From assembly GCF_027487935.1 (NCBI RefSeq), contig NZ_JAIYCP010000010.1, positions 1-64,000 of the forward strand: a stretch of DNA of 64,000 nt. Direction: 5' to 3'. Source of the DNA: Brevundimonas sp. (GTDB lineage: Bacteria > Pseudomonadota > Alphaproteobacteria > Caulobacterales > Caulobacteraceae). This document shows positions 1 through 8,565 of the stretch, in pieces. The translations under genes and the position numbers were made by a program. The notes under the pieces are model-generated. The model was not told the origin of the DNA. It worked only from the letters and a program-made list of their open reading frames with translations, and made no database searches. Position 1 is the stretch's first letter; each line of letters starts with the position of its first letter.

Positions 1-439
1 GACGGAACATGAACTCCAGCCAAGTTGAATGCCGCCAGCGGTCGTCCTTGCCGATGTAGTGATCGTTATAGACCCAGTCCTTGTTGCCGGTATTGTAGGG
101 TGGATCGACGTAGATGCATTTGATCCGTCCGGCCATCGTCATACGCAGCCAGCGAAGGCTGTCGAAGTTGTCGCCTTCGAGGATCAGGTTGGACCATCCG
201 CCCTCGCGATCAGCCGGGTCCGACTTTTCGACCAATAGTTCGGCGGCGATGAACTCCGCCTCCAGTGATCGGTCGGCTTCGATTTCGTCGCGCTCCCAAA
301 CAAGTCCGAGCTTCTTGGAGCGGTCATGTTTCTCAAGCAGCTGGATCAGCTGCTCGCGCGAGAGGTTTTCATACCGCCCGCCTGCGTCGTCAGTAGTAGC
401 GACATTTCCCGGATTTTTAGCCATGACCGGATTTGGCAT
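1..439 (-). CDS. site-specific DNA-methyltransferase (adenine-specific), N-terminal part
   Basis: The gene runs off the left edge, so only the first ~146 residues are visible. The reverse-strand translation contains the catalytic motif IV, DPPYNTGN (around 85-115), preceded by the stretch NLILEGDNFDSLRWL, which is typical of beta-class N6-adenine methyltransferases of the type III Mod kind. Such enzymes transfer a methyl group from SAM to adenine, usually as part of restriction-modification. Two in-frame ATGs (439 and 424) are possible and neither has a strong ribosome binding site. A stop codon at 461-463 closes the frame upstream. Whether a restriction subunit accompanies it lies outside the window. 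Confidence 0.8.
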   Translation of the reverse strand, partial: MPNPVMAKNPGNVATTDDAGGRYENLSREQLIQLLEKHDRSKKLGLVWERDEIEADRSLEAEFIAAELLVEKSDPADREGGWSNLILEGDNFDSLRWLRMTMAGRIKCIYVDPPYNTGNKDWVYNDHYIGKDDRWRHSTWLEFMFR

Positions 440-476
440 GCTGGCGCCTGATGAGCAACGCTAAGCCCATCGCAAC

Positions 477-509
477 AAAAAAGGGCGGCCCCGTCCCCGG
501 AGCCGCCCT
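477..509 (-). terminator. Rho-independent terminator of groEL
   Basis: On the minus strand a GC stem (GGGCGGC paired with GCCGCCC) is followed directly by a run of six T. It lies about 40 bases past the groEL stop codon and separates it from the methyltransferase gene. Confidence 0.85.
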
Positions 510-547
510 CTTCAGTTTCAGCCGCTAGAGCGAACTGAACGACCGGA

Positions 548-2322
<1,775 letters not shown>

Positions 2323-2334
2323 GAGTTTTGAGCG

Positions 2335-2622
2335 TTAGCTCAGAACTCCAAGCACGTCCGATTCCTTCATGATGATCAGGTCTTCGCCGTCGATCTTGAC
2401 CTCGGTGCCCGACCATTTGCCGAACAGGATGCGATCGCCGGCCTTCAGGTCCATGGCGACGTGCTTGCCGTCCTCATCGCGGGCGCCGGGGCCGACCGAG
2501 ATGACTTCGCCTTCCTGGGGCTTTTCCTTGGCCGAGTCGGGGATGATGATCCCGCCCTTGGTTTTGGATTCTTCTTCAACGCGCTTGACCAGCACGCGAT
2601 CGCCGAGCGGACGAAACGCCAT
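2335..2622 (-). CDS. groS: co-chaperonin GroES (10 kDa)
   Basis: 95-residue lid of the GroEL chamber. The sequence [20 protein letters not shown] at the start, the mobile loop ([18 protein letters not shown]) and the end [10 protein letters not shown] are typical of the family. The start at 2622 is chosen because the protein matches family length there and GGGAGAC lies upstream; the open frame extends further 5' only because no stop intervenes. It is the first gene of the operon, downstream of a promoter and a CIRCE-like element. Confidence 0.98.
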   Translation of the reverse strand: MAFRPLGDRVLVKRVEEESKTKGGIIIPDSAKEKPQEGEVISVGPGARDEDGKHVAMDLKAGDRILFGKWSGTEVKIDGEDLIIMKESDVLGVLS

Positions 2623-2666
2623 TTGTCTGTCTCCCTGAGAGTGTCTTGAGGCCCTCCCGCGCGACT

Positions 2667-2693
2667 TTGGCAGCCGATACACGAGAGTGCTAA
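2667..2693 (-). promoter_or_regulatory. CIRCE-like operator of groESL
   Basis: Read on the minus strand this is TTAGCACTC, nine bases, then GGCTGCCAA. The first half is a perfect CIRCE arm; the second matches the canonical GAGTGCTAA at only six of nine positions. CIRCE is the binding site of the heat-shock repressor HrcA. It sits immediately downstream of the predicted -10 box, about 45 bases before the groES start. Confidence 0.85.
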
Positions 2694-2700
2694 CGGCGGG

Positions 2701-2730
2701 CAGATAGGGTCGGCGACCCGGGGCGTCAAG
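2701..2730 (-). promoter_or_regulatory. groESL promoter
   Basis: The minus strand carries CTTGACG (2724-2730) and CCTATCTG (ending at 2701), with 17 bases between TTGACG and TATCTG. This fits a sigma-70 promoter and also the alphaproteobacterial RpoH pattern CTTG...CYTAT. Transcription would start about where the CIRCE element begins, so HrcA binding would block initiation. Confidence 0.7.
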
Positions 2731-2831
2731 CCGGGCGTCTGTTTTCGTCTTGACGCAATGCACTTTGCAACATAAAGCACTCTACATGAAGCAGCGGGAT
2801 GGCCCGTTCGCTCACTGACCAGGAGGCTTTC

Positions 2832-3257
2832 ATGCTGTTCAAGACCCTGTCCCTTGCCGCCGCTGCGGCTTTTTCGCTCGCCGCCCCCGCCATGGCCGAG
2901 GACGTCACCGTCACCCTTACGGGGGTCCAGGCCCGCGGCGGCGTCATTCTCGCCGCCCTGCAGACCGAGGCCCAGTTCATGCAGCCGGCCGGCACCTATG
3001 GCGAGCGCATCACCGACCCTGCCTCCGGTGCCGTGCGGGTGACCTTCCGCAACGTCGCCGCCGGTGACTATGCCCTGATGGTGCTGCACGACGAGGACGG
3101 CGACGGCCAGATGAAGATGAACGGCTATATGCCCGCCGAGGGCTGGGCCATGGTCAATGGCGACACCCTGCGGGCGACCCCGACCTTCGACCAGGTGAAA
3201 TTCACCGTGACCGCCTCGGGCGCCGATCTCAGCGTGCCGATGTCCTATCCGCGCTAG
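2832..3257 (+). CDS. DUF2141 family periplasmic protein
   Basis: 141 residues with a cleavable signal peptide (MLFKTLSLAAAAAFSLAAPAMA, cut before EDVTV). The mature part is a small beta-rich domain containing VLHDEDGDGQMKMNGY, the conserved acidic loop of DUF2141 proteins, which may bind a metal. The start at 2832 is supported by AGGAGG seven bases upstream. It is divergent from groESL. The molecular function of the family is not established. Confidence 0.85.
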   Translation: MLFKTLSLAAAAAFSLAAPAMAEDVTVTLTGVQARGGVILAALQTEAQFMQPAGTYGERITDPASGAVRVTFRNVAAGDYALMVLHDEDGDGQMKMNGYMPAEGWAMVNGDTLRATPTFDQVKFTVTASGADLSVPMSYPR

Positions 3258-3417
3258 GGGTGGCCGCCGCCGGGGCCCGGCTGTCGTCATGGTCGATGGC
3301 CGGGCCGTCGGGGATGAACGCCTGATGAACGGCGGCCTCGCGACGTGTTCAGACGCCCCTGACTAGACCGTGGATCAACCCGGCGGTTCGCCGTCCCCGG
3401 CCATGAAAGGACAGACC

Positions 3418-3813
3418 ATGACGATGTTCCCGAAGATCGCCCTCGCCTCGCCGGCCCTGATCGGCGCCATGGCGCTCAGCCTCATGGCCGCCAGCCCGGC
3501 CGACGCCCAGAGCCGCCATCGCGACCGGGATCGCGACCGTAACGAGGACCGCACCGGGGACGTCCTGATCGGCGTCGCCATCGGGGCCCTGGCCGGCGCG
3601 GCGCTCGCGGCCAGCTCGAACGACGGTGACTGCGACTACTACCGCGGCGGCCGCTGCTACCGGAACCGGGGCCACTGGGAGCGCGAGCACGGCATCAACA
3701 GCCGCGACGGCTACGATCGCTATGAACGCCGGCAAGACCGCCGCGACTGGCGCCGCGACCGTCGCGACGACCGGCGATATGACCGCGACTATCGCTACGA
3801 GCGTCGCTGGTAG
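3418..3813 (+). CDS. secreted Arg/Asp-rich protein with glycine-zipper-like segment
   Basis: 131 residues. A signal peptide (residues 1 to ~26, ending ADAQ) is followed by a short RDRDRDRNEDR run, a hydrophobic small-residue segment (GVAIGALAGAALAASS) and a Cys-containing part (DCDYYRGGRCYRNRGHW). The C-terminus is dominated by Arg, Asp and Tyr repeats. Start chosen at 3418 because AAAGGA lies six bases upstream; ATG 3403 is also possible. A strong terminator follows. Probably an envelope protein similar to the many YXWGXW/RcnB-like small secreted proteins of this group; function unknown. Confidence 0.75.
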   Translation: MTMFPKIALASPALIGAMALSLMAASPADAQSRHRDRDRDRNEDRTGDVLIGVAIGALAGAALAASSNDGDCDYYRGGRCYRNRGHWEREHGINSRDGYDRYERRQDRRDWRRDRRDDRRYDRDYRYERRW

Positions 3814-3866
3814 TCAGGCCGACATTCGTCCGGTCGCATCGTCACTGACCCGACGGGAACGAGAGA

Positions 3867-3897
3867 GGCGGCCTCCGGAAGCCGGGGCCGCCTTTTT
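3867..3897 (+). terminator. Rho-independent terminator
   Basis: GGCGGCC and GGCCGCC form a stem around a 12-base loop, followed by five T. It ends transcription of the gene at 3418-3813. Confidence 0.85.
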
Positions 3898-3903
3898 CAT
3901 TAC

Positions 3904-3983
3904 TTTCGTCATCCTCCGGCGCGCGCAGCGCGACCGGGGGACCCAGCGGCGCCGAAGGCGATCTGTTCAGGCAGGCTGTCCGC
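3904..3983. repeat. half copy of an ICR-type palindromic repeat
   Basis: An 80-base stretch starting CTTTCGTCATCCTCCGGCG is nearly identical to 8375-8454, where the second, inverted arm is also present. Here only one arm remains, just before the gene at 4054. Confidence 0.8.
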
Positions 3984-4053
3984 TTTCCGGCCTGCCGCCG
4001 GCGGCGGGTACCGGGCCATTGCGGACAGTGAGCGCGAATGCGACCCTCGTCTC

Positions 4054-4509
4054 ATGAGCCGAAGCGCAATCGTTCTCGCCGTCCTGGGATTGGTCATGAT
4101 GCCAGTGACAGCACTTGCATGCAGCCCGGTCCCCAGAACGCCGGAGCAGCAAGGTGCTGTTGAGGACCGCCAGCTACGTGAGGCCACGGTCCTCTACCGG
4201 GGGACCATCGAGAACATGCGGCAGGAAGACGGCTCGCGTGTGATGGATATTCGTCGAGAGCGGGTCTTCTGGGGCTCCGGTGCACGGCAACTGGTGCAGC
4301 TTCCTTGGGACTACTTCTCACAATGTCCGCGAGGCAATCTTCGGGCCGCCGAACTTCTTGGCGTGAGTCTCAGAAATGGGCTGGGCGTTACCGTGATCGG
4401 CAGATCGGAAGATATGGCGCGCCCTGAAGACCTGATCATTCTCGTCGATGGTCTGCCCGACACAGAGCGGGTGCTGAGCCGCTTTCGGGAACTGAGGGGA
4501 ACTCCCTGA
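4054..4509 (+). CDS. hypothetical secreted protein
   Basis: 151 residues with an N-terminal signal (MSRSAIVLAVLGLVMMPVTALA, then CSPVPRTPEQQ), possibly a lipoprotein, since Cys follows Ala directly. The mature part (VLYRGTIENMRQEDGSR, then ERVFWGSG) resembles small secreted proteins that begin CxP and carry a YRG-type beta-strand core, but I do not recognise a named family. Base composition is less GC-rich than the neighbouring core genes, as is the next gene. Confidence 0.65.
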   Translation: MSRSAIVLAVLGLVMMPVTALACSPVPRTPEQQGAVEDRQLREATVLYRGTIENMRQEDGSRVMDIRRERVFWGSGARQLVQLPWDYFSQCPRGNLRAAELLGVSLRNGLGVTVIGRSEDMARPEDLIILVDGLPDTERVLSRFRELRGTP

Positions 4510-4592
4510 GACGACCCGCGAACTATACCTCCGCTCCTGACCGGTAGCGGACCGTGGCGGCGACGTTGGCACAGGCAACGATTGGTGCCCGG

Positions 4593-5048
4593 CTAGACCG
4601 CCAGGGATTGCTCGCCGATTTCGCTGGTCAATCCTTCGAGGAAGCGAATGACGCTGGTGGGGCCATCGATCTGACGCATGTGTATGCGAGCCGATTTGGA
4701 GCCAGCACATACATGAATCCACTGCTGTTGCTCATCGACACGAAAGCTGATGCCTCGTTCTTGGGCGACACTGAAAGACTGGTTGTTCCAGCCCCTAACG
4801 AGCAGGACTTGACCGTCATATTCAATGACTGGAATCCTGAGCGCAGTTCTCACGACGGCCGGTAGCTGCCACAGCAAATAAATAACGATAACGGCGAGAA
4901 CGACATCTATGATCAGCCTACCGGGGTAATCGGTTAACAAAACAAAATAGGTAGATGGAAGGTCGAGCAGATTTAAGAAAACTATTCCAATCAGTCCGAG
5001 CCAATACCAAATCACTGAAGCGCGGTAGTAGAACTTGGTGACGGGCAT
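4593..5048 (-). CDS. hypothetical membrane protein, two TM segments
   Basis: 151 residues. Two hydrophobic helices (about residues 11-38 and 45-65) precede a soluble C-terminal half beginning around IPVIEYDGQVLLVRGW, reminiscent of a small PH-like domain (a beta-strand-rich part ending in a helix, SVIRFLEGLTSEIG). The GC content is clearly lower than in surrounding genes, suggesting acquisition. It is convergent with the gene at 4054 and sits downstream of pgi in the same direction, about 120 bases away. No function is assigned. Confidence 0.7.
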   Translation of the reverse strand: MPVTKFYYRASVIWYWLGLIGIVFLNLLDLPSTYFVLLTDYPGRLIIDVVLAVIVIYLLWQLPAVVRTALRIPVIEYDGQVLLVRGWNNQSFSVAQERGISFRVDEQQQWIHVCAGSKSARIHMRQIDGPTSVIRFLEGLTSEIGEQSLAV

Positions 5049-5170
5049 TTTTCTGTATCAATTCGTCGAGCACATAAGACGACCGTAGACGACCCCGGAG
5101 CCCCCCGCCACTGCGATGTCCGCTCCCCACCCACAGCGGACATGCCGGGCGTCCGCTTCCCGCCCCGACC

Positions 5171-6796
5171 CTAGACCATCAGCCGCTTCATCAGCTCTGC
5201 CGTCGACGGGTCCAGCCCGGCGGACGGTTCCCCCGCCGCGACATCGGCCAGCACCGCCTTCGCCAGCGCCTTGCCCAGTTCGACGCCCCACTGGTCGAAG
5301 CTGTTGATGTCCTGGATCACCCCCTCGACGAAGGTCTTGTGCTCATACAGGGCGATCAGGGCCCCGACCGCCTCGGGCGACAGGGCGTCCATCAGGATCG
5401 TCGTCGAGGGCCGGTCGCCCGGGAAGGTCTTGTGCGGGGCCAGACGGTCGGCCTCGGCGGCGTCGGCGCCCGCCGCGATCAGCTCGGCCCGGGCCTCGGC
5501 CTCTGACTTGCCCACCATCAGCGCCTGGGCCTGGGCCAGGGCGTTGGACCACAGGGGCGCATCGCCCTCGCGCGCATCCATGGCGGCGTCGGTGGTGTGG
5601 CCGACGACGATGAACTCCGCCGGAACCACCATCGGCCCCTGATGGATCTGCTGGAAGAAGGCATGCTGGCCGTTGGTGCCGGGCTCGCCGAAGACGATCG
5701 GGCTGGTGGCGGTGTCGACGGGCGAGCCGTCGCGCTTCACCCGCTTGCCGTTCGACTCCATCTCCAGCTGCTGCAGGAAGGCCGGCAGCCGGCGCAGGCC
5801 GTGGGCATAGGGGGCGACGGTCCGGGCCATGCGTCCGCGGCCCTCGACATTGTAGATCTGCGCCAGCGCCAGCAGCACCGGGGCATTGCACTCCAGATCC
5901 GCCTCGAGGAAATGCGCATCCATGGCCCGGGCGCCGTTCAGCACCCGCTCGAACACATCCCACCCCAGGGCCACCGCCACCGACAGGCTGACCGCCGACC
6001 ACAGGGAATACCGGCCCCCGACCCAGTCGCGGAAGGCAAAGGTCCGGCCACAGCCCCAGGCCGCTGCCTTGTCCGGTGCCGCCGTCACCCCGATCAGGTG
6101 ATGGACCATCCGCTTGGGCGACAGGCTCTCGGCCAGCCAGGCCTTGGCCAGTTCGGCATTGGCCAGGGTCTCCTGGGTGGTGAAGGTCTTGGACACCACC
6201 ACGACCAGCGTCGTCTCGGGGTCGAGCCCGGCCAGGGCCTCGCCCATTTCGCGCGGGTCGATATTGGCCACGAACCTCAGGTCGATGACCGGCTCCAGCG
6301 GCCGCAGGGCGTCCCACAGGACGCGCGGGCCCAGGTCCGACCCGCCGATGCCGATGTGGACGATGGCGGTGAACGGCTGGTTGGTGCCACCGCCCTCGGC
6401 ACCCGAGCCGACGTCGGTCGCGAACCGGGCCATGGCCTTGCGCGCGGCGGCCACCTCGGCGGACACCGGCTCGCCGAGCGCCCGGAAATCGGCGTCGTCG
6501 GCCGCCCTCAGGGCCGGATGCAGCACCGCCCGACCCTCGGTGTTGTTGACCGCCTCGCCGCCGAACAGGGCCTTGCGCCGCCCCTCGACGTCACAGGCAC
6601 GGGCCAGGTCCAGCGCAGCCTCGAACCCTTCCGCGCTCCAGGCCTGTTTCGACAGGTCCAGATACAGGCCTGCGGCGTCCACCCCCATCCGGTCGACCCG
6701 GCCGGGATCGGTCGCGAACTGGTGCAGGATGCGTCCGTCGGCGTCCTTGCGGGCGACGGCGCGAAGCATGTCGAGGGCCTGGGTGCGGGCGGTCAT
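5171..6796 (-). CDS. pgi: glucose-6-phosphate isomerase
   Basis: 541-residue cytosolic enzyme that interconverts glucose-6-phosphate and fructose-6-phosphate. Family signatures are visible: GIGGSDLGPRVLWDAL, the phosphate-binding VVSKTFTTQET, GGRYSLWSAVSL and the C-terminal QDINSFDQWGVELGK. Length is normal for the E. coli-type enzyme. The gene is single and divergent from the secreted protein at 6887. The shared ~90-base region holds two perfect palindromes (6821-6836 and 6861-6879) that may be regulatory. Confidence 0.97.
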   Translation of the reverse strand: MTARTQALDMLRAVARKDADGRILHQFATDPGRVDRMGVDAAGLYLDLSKQAWSAEGFEAALDLARACDVEGRRKALFGGEAVNNTEGRAVLHPALRAADDADFRALGEPVSAEVAAARKAMARFATDVGSGAEGGGTNQPFTAIVHIGIGGSDLGPRVLWDALRPLEPVIDLRFVANIDPREMGEALAGLDPETTLVVVVSKTFTTQETLANAELAKAWLAESLSPKRMVHHLIGVTAAPDKAAAWGCGRTFAFRDWVGGRYSLWSAVSLSVAVALGWDVFERVLNGARAMDAHFLEADLECNAPVLLALAQIYNVEGRGRMARTVAPYAHGLRRLPAFLQQLEMESNGKRVKRDGSPVDTATSPIVFGEPGTNGQHAFFQQIHQGPMVVPAEFIVVGHTTDAAMDAREGDAPLWSNALAQAQALMVGKSEAEARAELIAAGADAAEADRLAPHKTFPGDRPSTTILMDALSPEAVGALIALYEHKTFVEGVIQDINSFDQWGVELGKALAKAVLADVAAGEPSAGLDPSTAELMKRLMV

Positions 6797-6820
6797 CGGG
6801 CAAGCTCGGAATTCGGGAGG

Positions 6821-6836
6821 GTAAACCCTCGTTTAC
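6821..6836. promoter_or_regulatory. perfect 16-bp palindrome upstream of pgi
   Basis: GTAAAC, four bases, then GTTTAC. It lies 24 bases before the pgi start codon and about 50 bases before the divergent gene. Position and symmetry fit an operator for a dimeric regulator; the regulator cannot be named from sequence. Confidence 0.45.
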
Positions 6837-6860
6837 GGCTCGGGCGTAAGCCGGTTCAAC

Positions 6861-6879
6861 GCCGAATCCGCGATTCGGC
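6861..6879. promoter_or_regulatory. palindrome with two GANTC (CcrM) sites
   Basis: GCCGAATC, three bases, GATTCGGC: a perfect 8-bp inverted repeat in which each arm contains a GANTC site, the target of the CcrM methyltransferase of Caulobacterales. It ends eight bases before the ATG at 6887, where it would overlap the promoter or leader. Confidence 0.5.
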
Positions 6880-6886
6880 CAACTAT

Positions 6887-7375
6887 ATGAGGTTTGCCAT
6901 GTCCTGCGGCGTCGCCCTGGCGGTCTCCCTGCTGCTCACCGACCCCAATATCGCCCTGGCTGCGGCCCTGCCGCCGCCGGCGGCGGATGCGCCGGTCTCG
7001 GTCGCAGGCGAGCCGCTGTTCGCCGAGATCGTCAGCCGCTCCGGTGCCCTCAAGGGCGTGGTCCAGGGCTGGATCGACGCCGGGGTGATCGAACAGTCCG
7101 ACTTCGCCACGGGCGAAGCCTTCACCGGCTTCCGCGCCCGCGCCGTCGAACTGGCTGCCCTCGACATGCAGGGCCACCTGATCCTCAAGGCGCGGGGCAC
7201 CGACGGTGACCTGAAATGCATCCTGCGCGGCATCGCCGAGGACATGCCGTTGAAGGTCGCCGCCGTAGCCGCCGCCACCACCCCCGCCGAACGCCGCCTC
7301 GCCCTCGAGGAACTGCACTACCTCCTCAACGACAACGTCGAAGTCATCACGGCCCCGCCCCAGCCTGAAGTCTAG
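6887..7375 (+). CDS. hypothetical secreted protein
   Basis: 162 residues. The first ~30 form a signal peptide (MRFAMSCGVALAVSLLL ... ALAAALPPPAADA). The mature part is mainly helical (GALKGVVQGWIDAGVIEQ; AERRLALEELHYLLNDNVEVI) with one Cys pair member at CILRG. ATG 6899 is an alternative start. It is divergent from pgi and followed by a repeat element. No family recognised. Confidence 0.7.
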   Translation: MRFAMSCGVALAVSLLLTDPNIALAAALPPPAADAPVSVAGEPLFAEIVSRSGALKGVVQGWIDAGVIEQSDFATGEAFTGFRARAVELAALDMQGHLILKARGTDGDLKCILRGIAEDMPLKVAAVAAATTPAERRLALEELHYLLNDNVEVITAPPQPEV

Positions 7376-7427
7376 ACCGTTCTTGGATGGGTGAGGCGGC
7401 GTCCGGGCCCTTCACCGGCGATGGCTG

Positions 7428-7654
7428 TTCATCACGACGGACACAACGCGGGTCACAACGGACACCACGGGTCCTGTGAGCCTGCCGGTACCGCACCTCT
7501 TGCCTGAACAGCTGGACGCTGCCCGGAATTGCGCGAGGGCATCGGATCACCGCGGCGAACGCCGCGATCTCGAGCCAATCGAGGAGCCTCGACCTCGACA
7601 CCGCTCCGGTCCCGTCGTGTTCGTTGTGACCCGCGTTGTGTCCGTCGTGCTGAA
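7428..7654. repeat. 227-bp palindromic element with 9-nt repeats in its arms
   Basis: The left arm 7428-7475 and right arm 7609-7654 are inverted copies over about 46 bases with only a few mismatches. Both start (read inward) GTTCANCACGACGGACACAA and contain spaced copies of a 9-nt unit (CGGACACAA, CACAACGGA). The ~133-base interior holds a smaller hairpin (GCGGC..GCCGC) next to AATCGAGG. The same plan occurs at 51266-51487 and, truncated, at 35206. The rest of the 440-base gap 7376-7815 holds further short GC palindromes (about 7670-7735) and no convincing gene. Confidence 0.8.
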
Positions 7655-7815
7655 CCTGCCAACACCTGCACCTCGCCCGAAGGCGCAACCGATCGCTTCG
7701 CTCCCGGGCGCTCAAGCCCTCTCCCAATGGGAGAGGGATCAATATCTGACTATCTCCGGATGCTTCGCTGAACAGCGCGACCGATTCTGACGCACCCACC
7801 CCCGATGCTGCGCCC

Positions 7816-8364
7816 ATGTACGAGGGACAAACCCGAAAAATCCGCTGCGAAGACACCTGGCGCGCGGTCCGCCGCGCCTGGGAAGCGGGCGAGACCGGGG
7901 CCTCCCTGGCCCAGCGATATGATGTCGGCCTGGCCAATCTCTGGCGGCGCCGGGCCTCGGAAGCCTGGAAACGGCGTCCGCCCGCCGAGCCCGATCCGGA
8001 ACCGGCCGAGGGCTGGAACCGCTACGCCCAACGCAAACAGACCGAGTTCGAATACCGGCGGGAGGAGACGCGGCTGCTGGCGGTCAAACTGGCCGAGGCG
8101 ATGCGGGGCGAGCCGTTGGCACAGGTTCCGGTCTGGCACCTCGGCTTTGTGCTGGAATGGCGGGCCGAGAACCTGCCGCCCGACCAGGCGGCCCGTGACC
8201 GGGACTGGGCGGTCCGTCACGGCTGGACCGAGGCCTTCTGGAGCGAGACAGGCTGGCTGCACCCCCTGTCCTACCTCGACGAGGTGACCCTGCAGGCCAA
8301 CCGCGAAGACTGGCGCGAGGACGCCGGACTGCCGCCGGGCACGGCGGAGGGGTGGCCGTGTTGA
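7816..8364 (+). CDS. hypothetical protein with N-terminal helix-turn-helix
   Basis: 182 residues, no signal or membrane segment. Residues ~14-52 (SLAQRYDVGLANLWRRRASE) read as a helix-turn-helix of the transposase or terminase-small-subunit type. The rest is rich in Trp, Arg and Glu (FEYRREETRLLAVKLAEAM; WHLGFVLEWRAENLPPD). It stands alone between two palindromic repeat elements. It may be a DNA-binding protein; this is inferred only from the HTH pattern. Confidence 0.65.
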   Translation: MYEGQTRKIRCEDTWRAVRRAWEAGETGASLAQRYDVGLANLWRRRASEAWKRRPPAEPDPEPAEGWNRYAQRKQTEFEYRREETRLLAVKLAEAMRGEPLAQVPVWHLGFVLEWRAENLPPDQAARDRDWAVRHGWTEAFWSETGWLHPLSYLDEVTLQANREDWREDAGLPPGTAEGWPC

Positions 8365-8374
8365 GGGCTTCCTG

Positions 8375-8544
8375 CTTTCGTCATCCTCCGGCGAGCGCAG
8401 CGAGACCGGGGGACCCAGCGGCGCCGAAGGCGACCTGTTCAGGCACGCCGTCCAACAAAGCCGCCGCGACAGGTTCGCGCTCTCGCGCGCCGCTGGGTCC
8501 CCCGGTCTTCGCGGCTGCGCCGCTTCGCCGGAGGATGACGAAAG
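8375..8544. repeat. full ICR-type palindrome (170 bp)
   Basis: Begins CTTTCGTCATCCTCCGGCG and ends with the inverse, CGCCGGAGGATGACGAAAG. The arms share GACCGGGGGACCCAGCGGCG in inverted orientation, so the whole would fold into a long stem. It fills the gap between the HTH-like gene and the stop of the disulfide transporter. A half copy is at 3904-3983. Confidence 0.85.
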
Positions 8545-8565
8545 CAAAGGGATCAGCGGTTGGGT

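Noticed and set aside
5597-6800. Long plus-strand open frame across pgi
   Set aside because: It is antisense to pgi, caused by high GC in codon third positions; only the part after 6887 is a separate real gene.
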